Assembly: GCA_003552485.1 (NCBI GenBank)
Contig: PUMX01000416.1
Location: forward strand, 1 to 5,430
DNA length: 5,430 nt
Reading direction: 5' to 3'
Origin: Candidatus Hydrogenedentota bacterium
Lineage (GTDB): Bacteria; Hydrogenedentota; Hydrogenedentia; Hydrogenedentales; SLHB01
The notes below the pieces were generated by a model. The model did not search any database and was not told the DNA's origin. It worked only from the letters and a program-made list of their open reading frames with translations. Position 1 is the stretch's first letter, and each line of letters begins with the position of its first letter. The position numbers and the translations under genes were made by a program. This document shows positions 5,385 to 5,430 of the stretch, piece by piece.

Positions 5385-5430
5385 ATGCTGCGAAAGCTGC
5401 ATTCCGTCTCGAAAACCGGCTGTGAAAATG
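5385..5430 (+). CDS. Possible start of a rightward gene, cut by the right window edge
   Basis: ATG at 5385 opens a frame (M-L-R-K-L-H-S-V-S-K-T-G-C-E-N) that has no stop before the edge. A weak AAGAG lies nine bases upstream (5371-5375). The frame is divergent from the dismutase, and a -10-like box is present at 5318-5326. Only fifteen codons are visible, so nothing can be said about function, and the frame could be chance. Confidence 0.3.
   Translation, partial: MLRKLHSVSKTGCEN

Overview
The window is a GC-rich piece of bacterial chromosome. It carries five genes or gene starts reading leftward, one gene interrupted by a stop codon (also leftward), one rightward gene, and a possible rightward gene start at the right edge. 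The mix points to Planctomycetota, Hydrogenedentota or a related lineage: secreted carbohydrate-type proteins with short signal peptides, an exported TIM-barrel-like enzyme ending in a GATase-like domain, a mini zinc-ribbon protein with the R-P-F-I-G-V...CC...CPKCG pattern, and a Tat-exported superoxide dismutase. That assignment rests on remembered family resemblance, not on a search.

Left part (1-1685, all on the minus strand). A secreted coiled-coil protein with a carbohydrate-binding-like domain (1556 to 627) is followed after 12 bases by an unlisted 52-residue single-pass membrane peptide (614 to 456). Two bases later comes a 62-residue zinc-ribbon protein starting at TTG (453 to 265). 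This spacing suggests one transcript, with a plausible promoter at 1577-1604. After a 114-base gap, another signal-peptide protein begins at 150 and runs off the left edge. Its ribosome binding site lies inside a 12-pair hairpin that ends one base before the start codon, which looks like a translational control element.

Middle (1686-3452, minus strand). A single 588-residue reading frame for an exported, hydrolase-like protein is interrupted by one in-frame TAG at 2685-2687. Both sides are in the same frame and form one continuous protein by domain logic, so this is a recent nonsense mutation, a sequencing error or, less likely, a readthrough site.

Right part (3453-5430). A rightward PrsW-type intramembrane metalloprotease (3635-4357) faces a leftward Tat-exported Fe/Mn superoxide dismutase (5220 to 4480). 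They converge on a 13-bp GC-rich hairpin that probably ends both transcripts. Upstream of the dismutase lies a perfect TATAAT box in a 9-bp palindrome. A possible rightward gene begins at 5385 and is cut by the window edge.

The exported enzyme, the carbohydrate-binding-like protein, the dismutase and the membrane protease all act at or outside the cytoplasmic membrane. The sequence gives no direct proof that they form one system.
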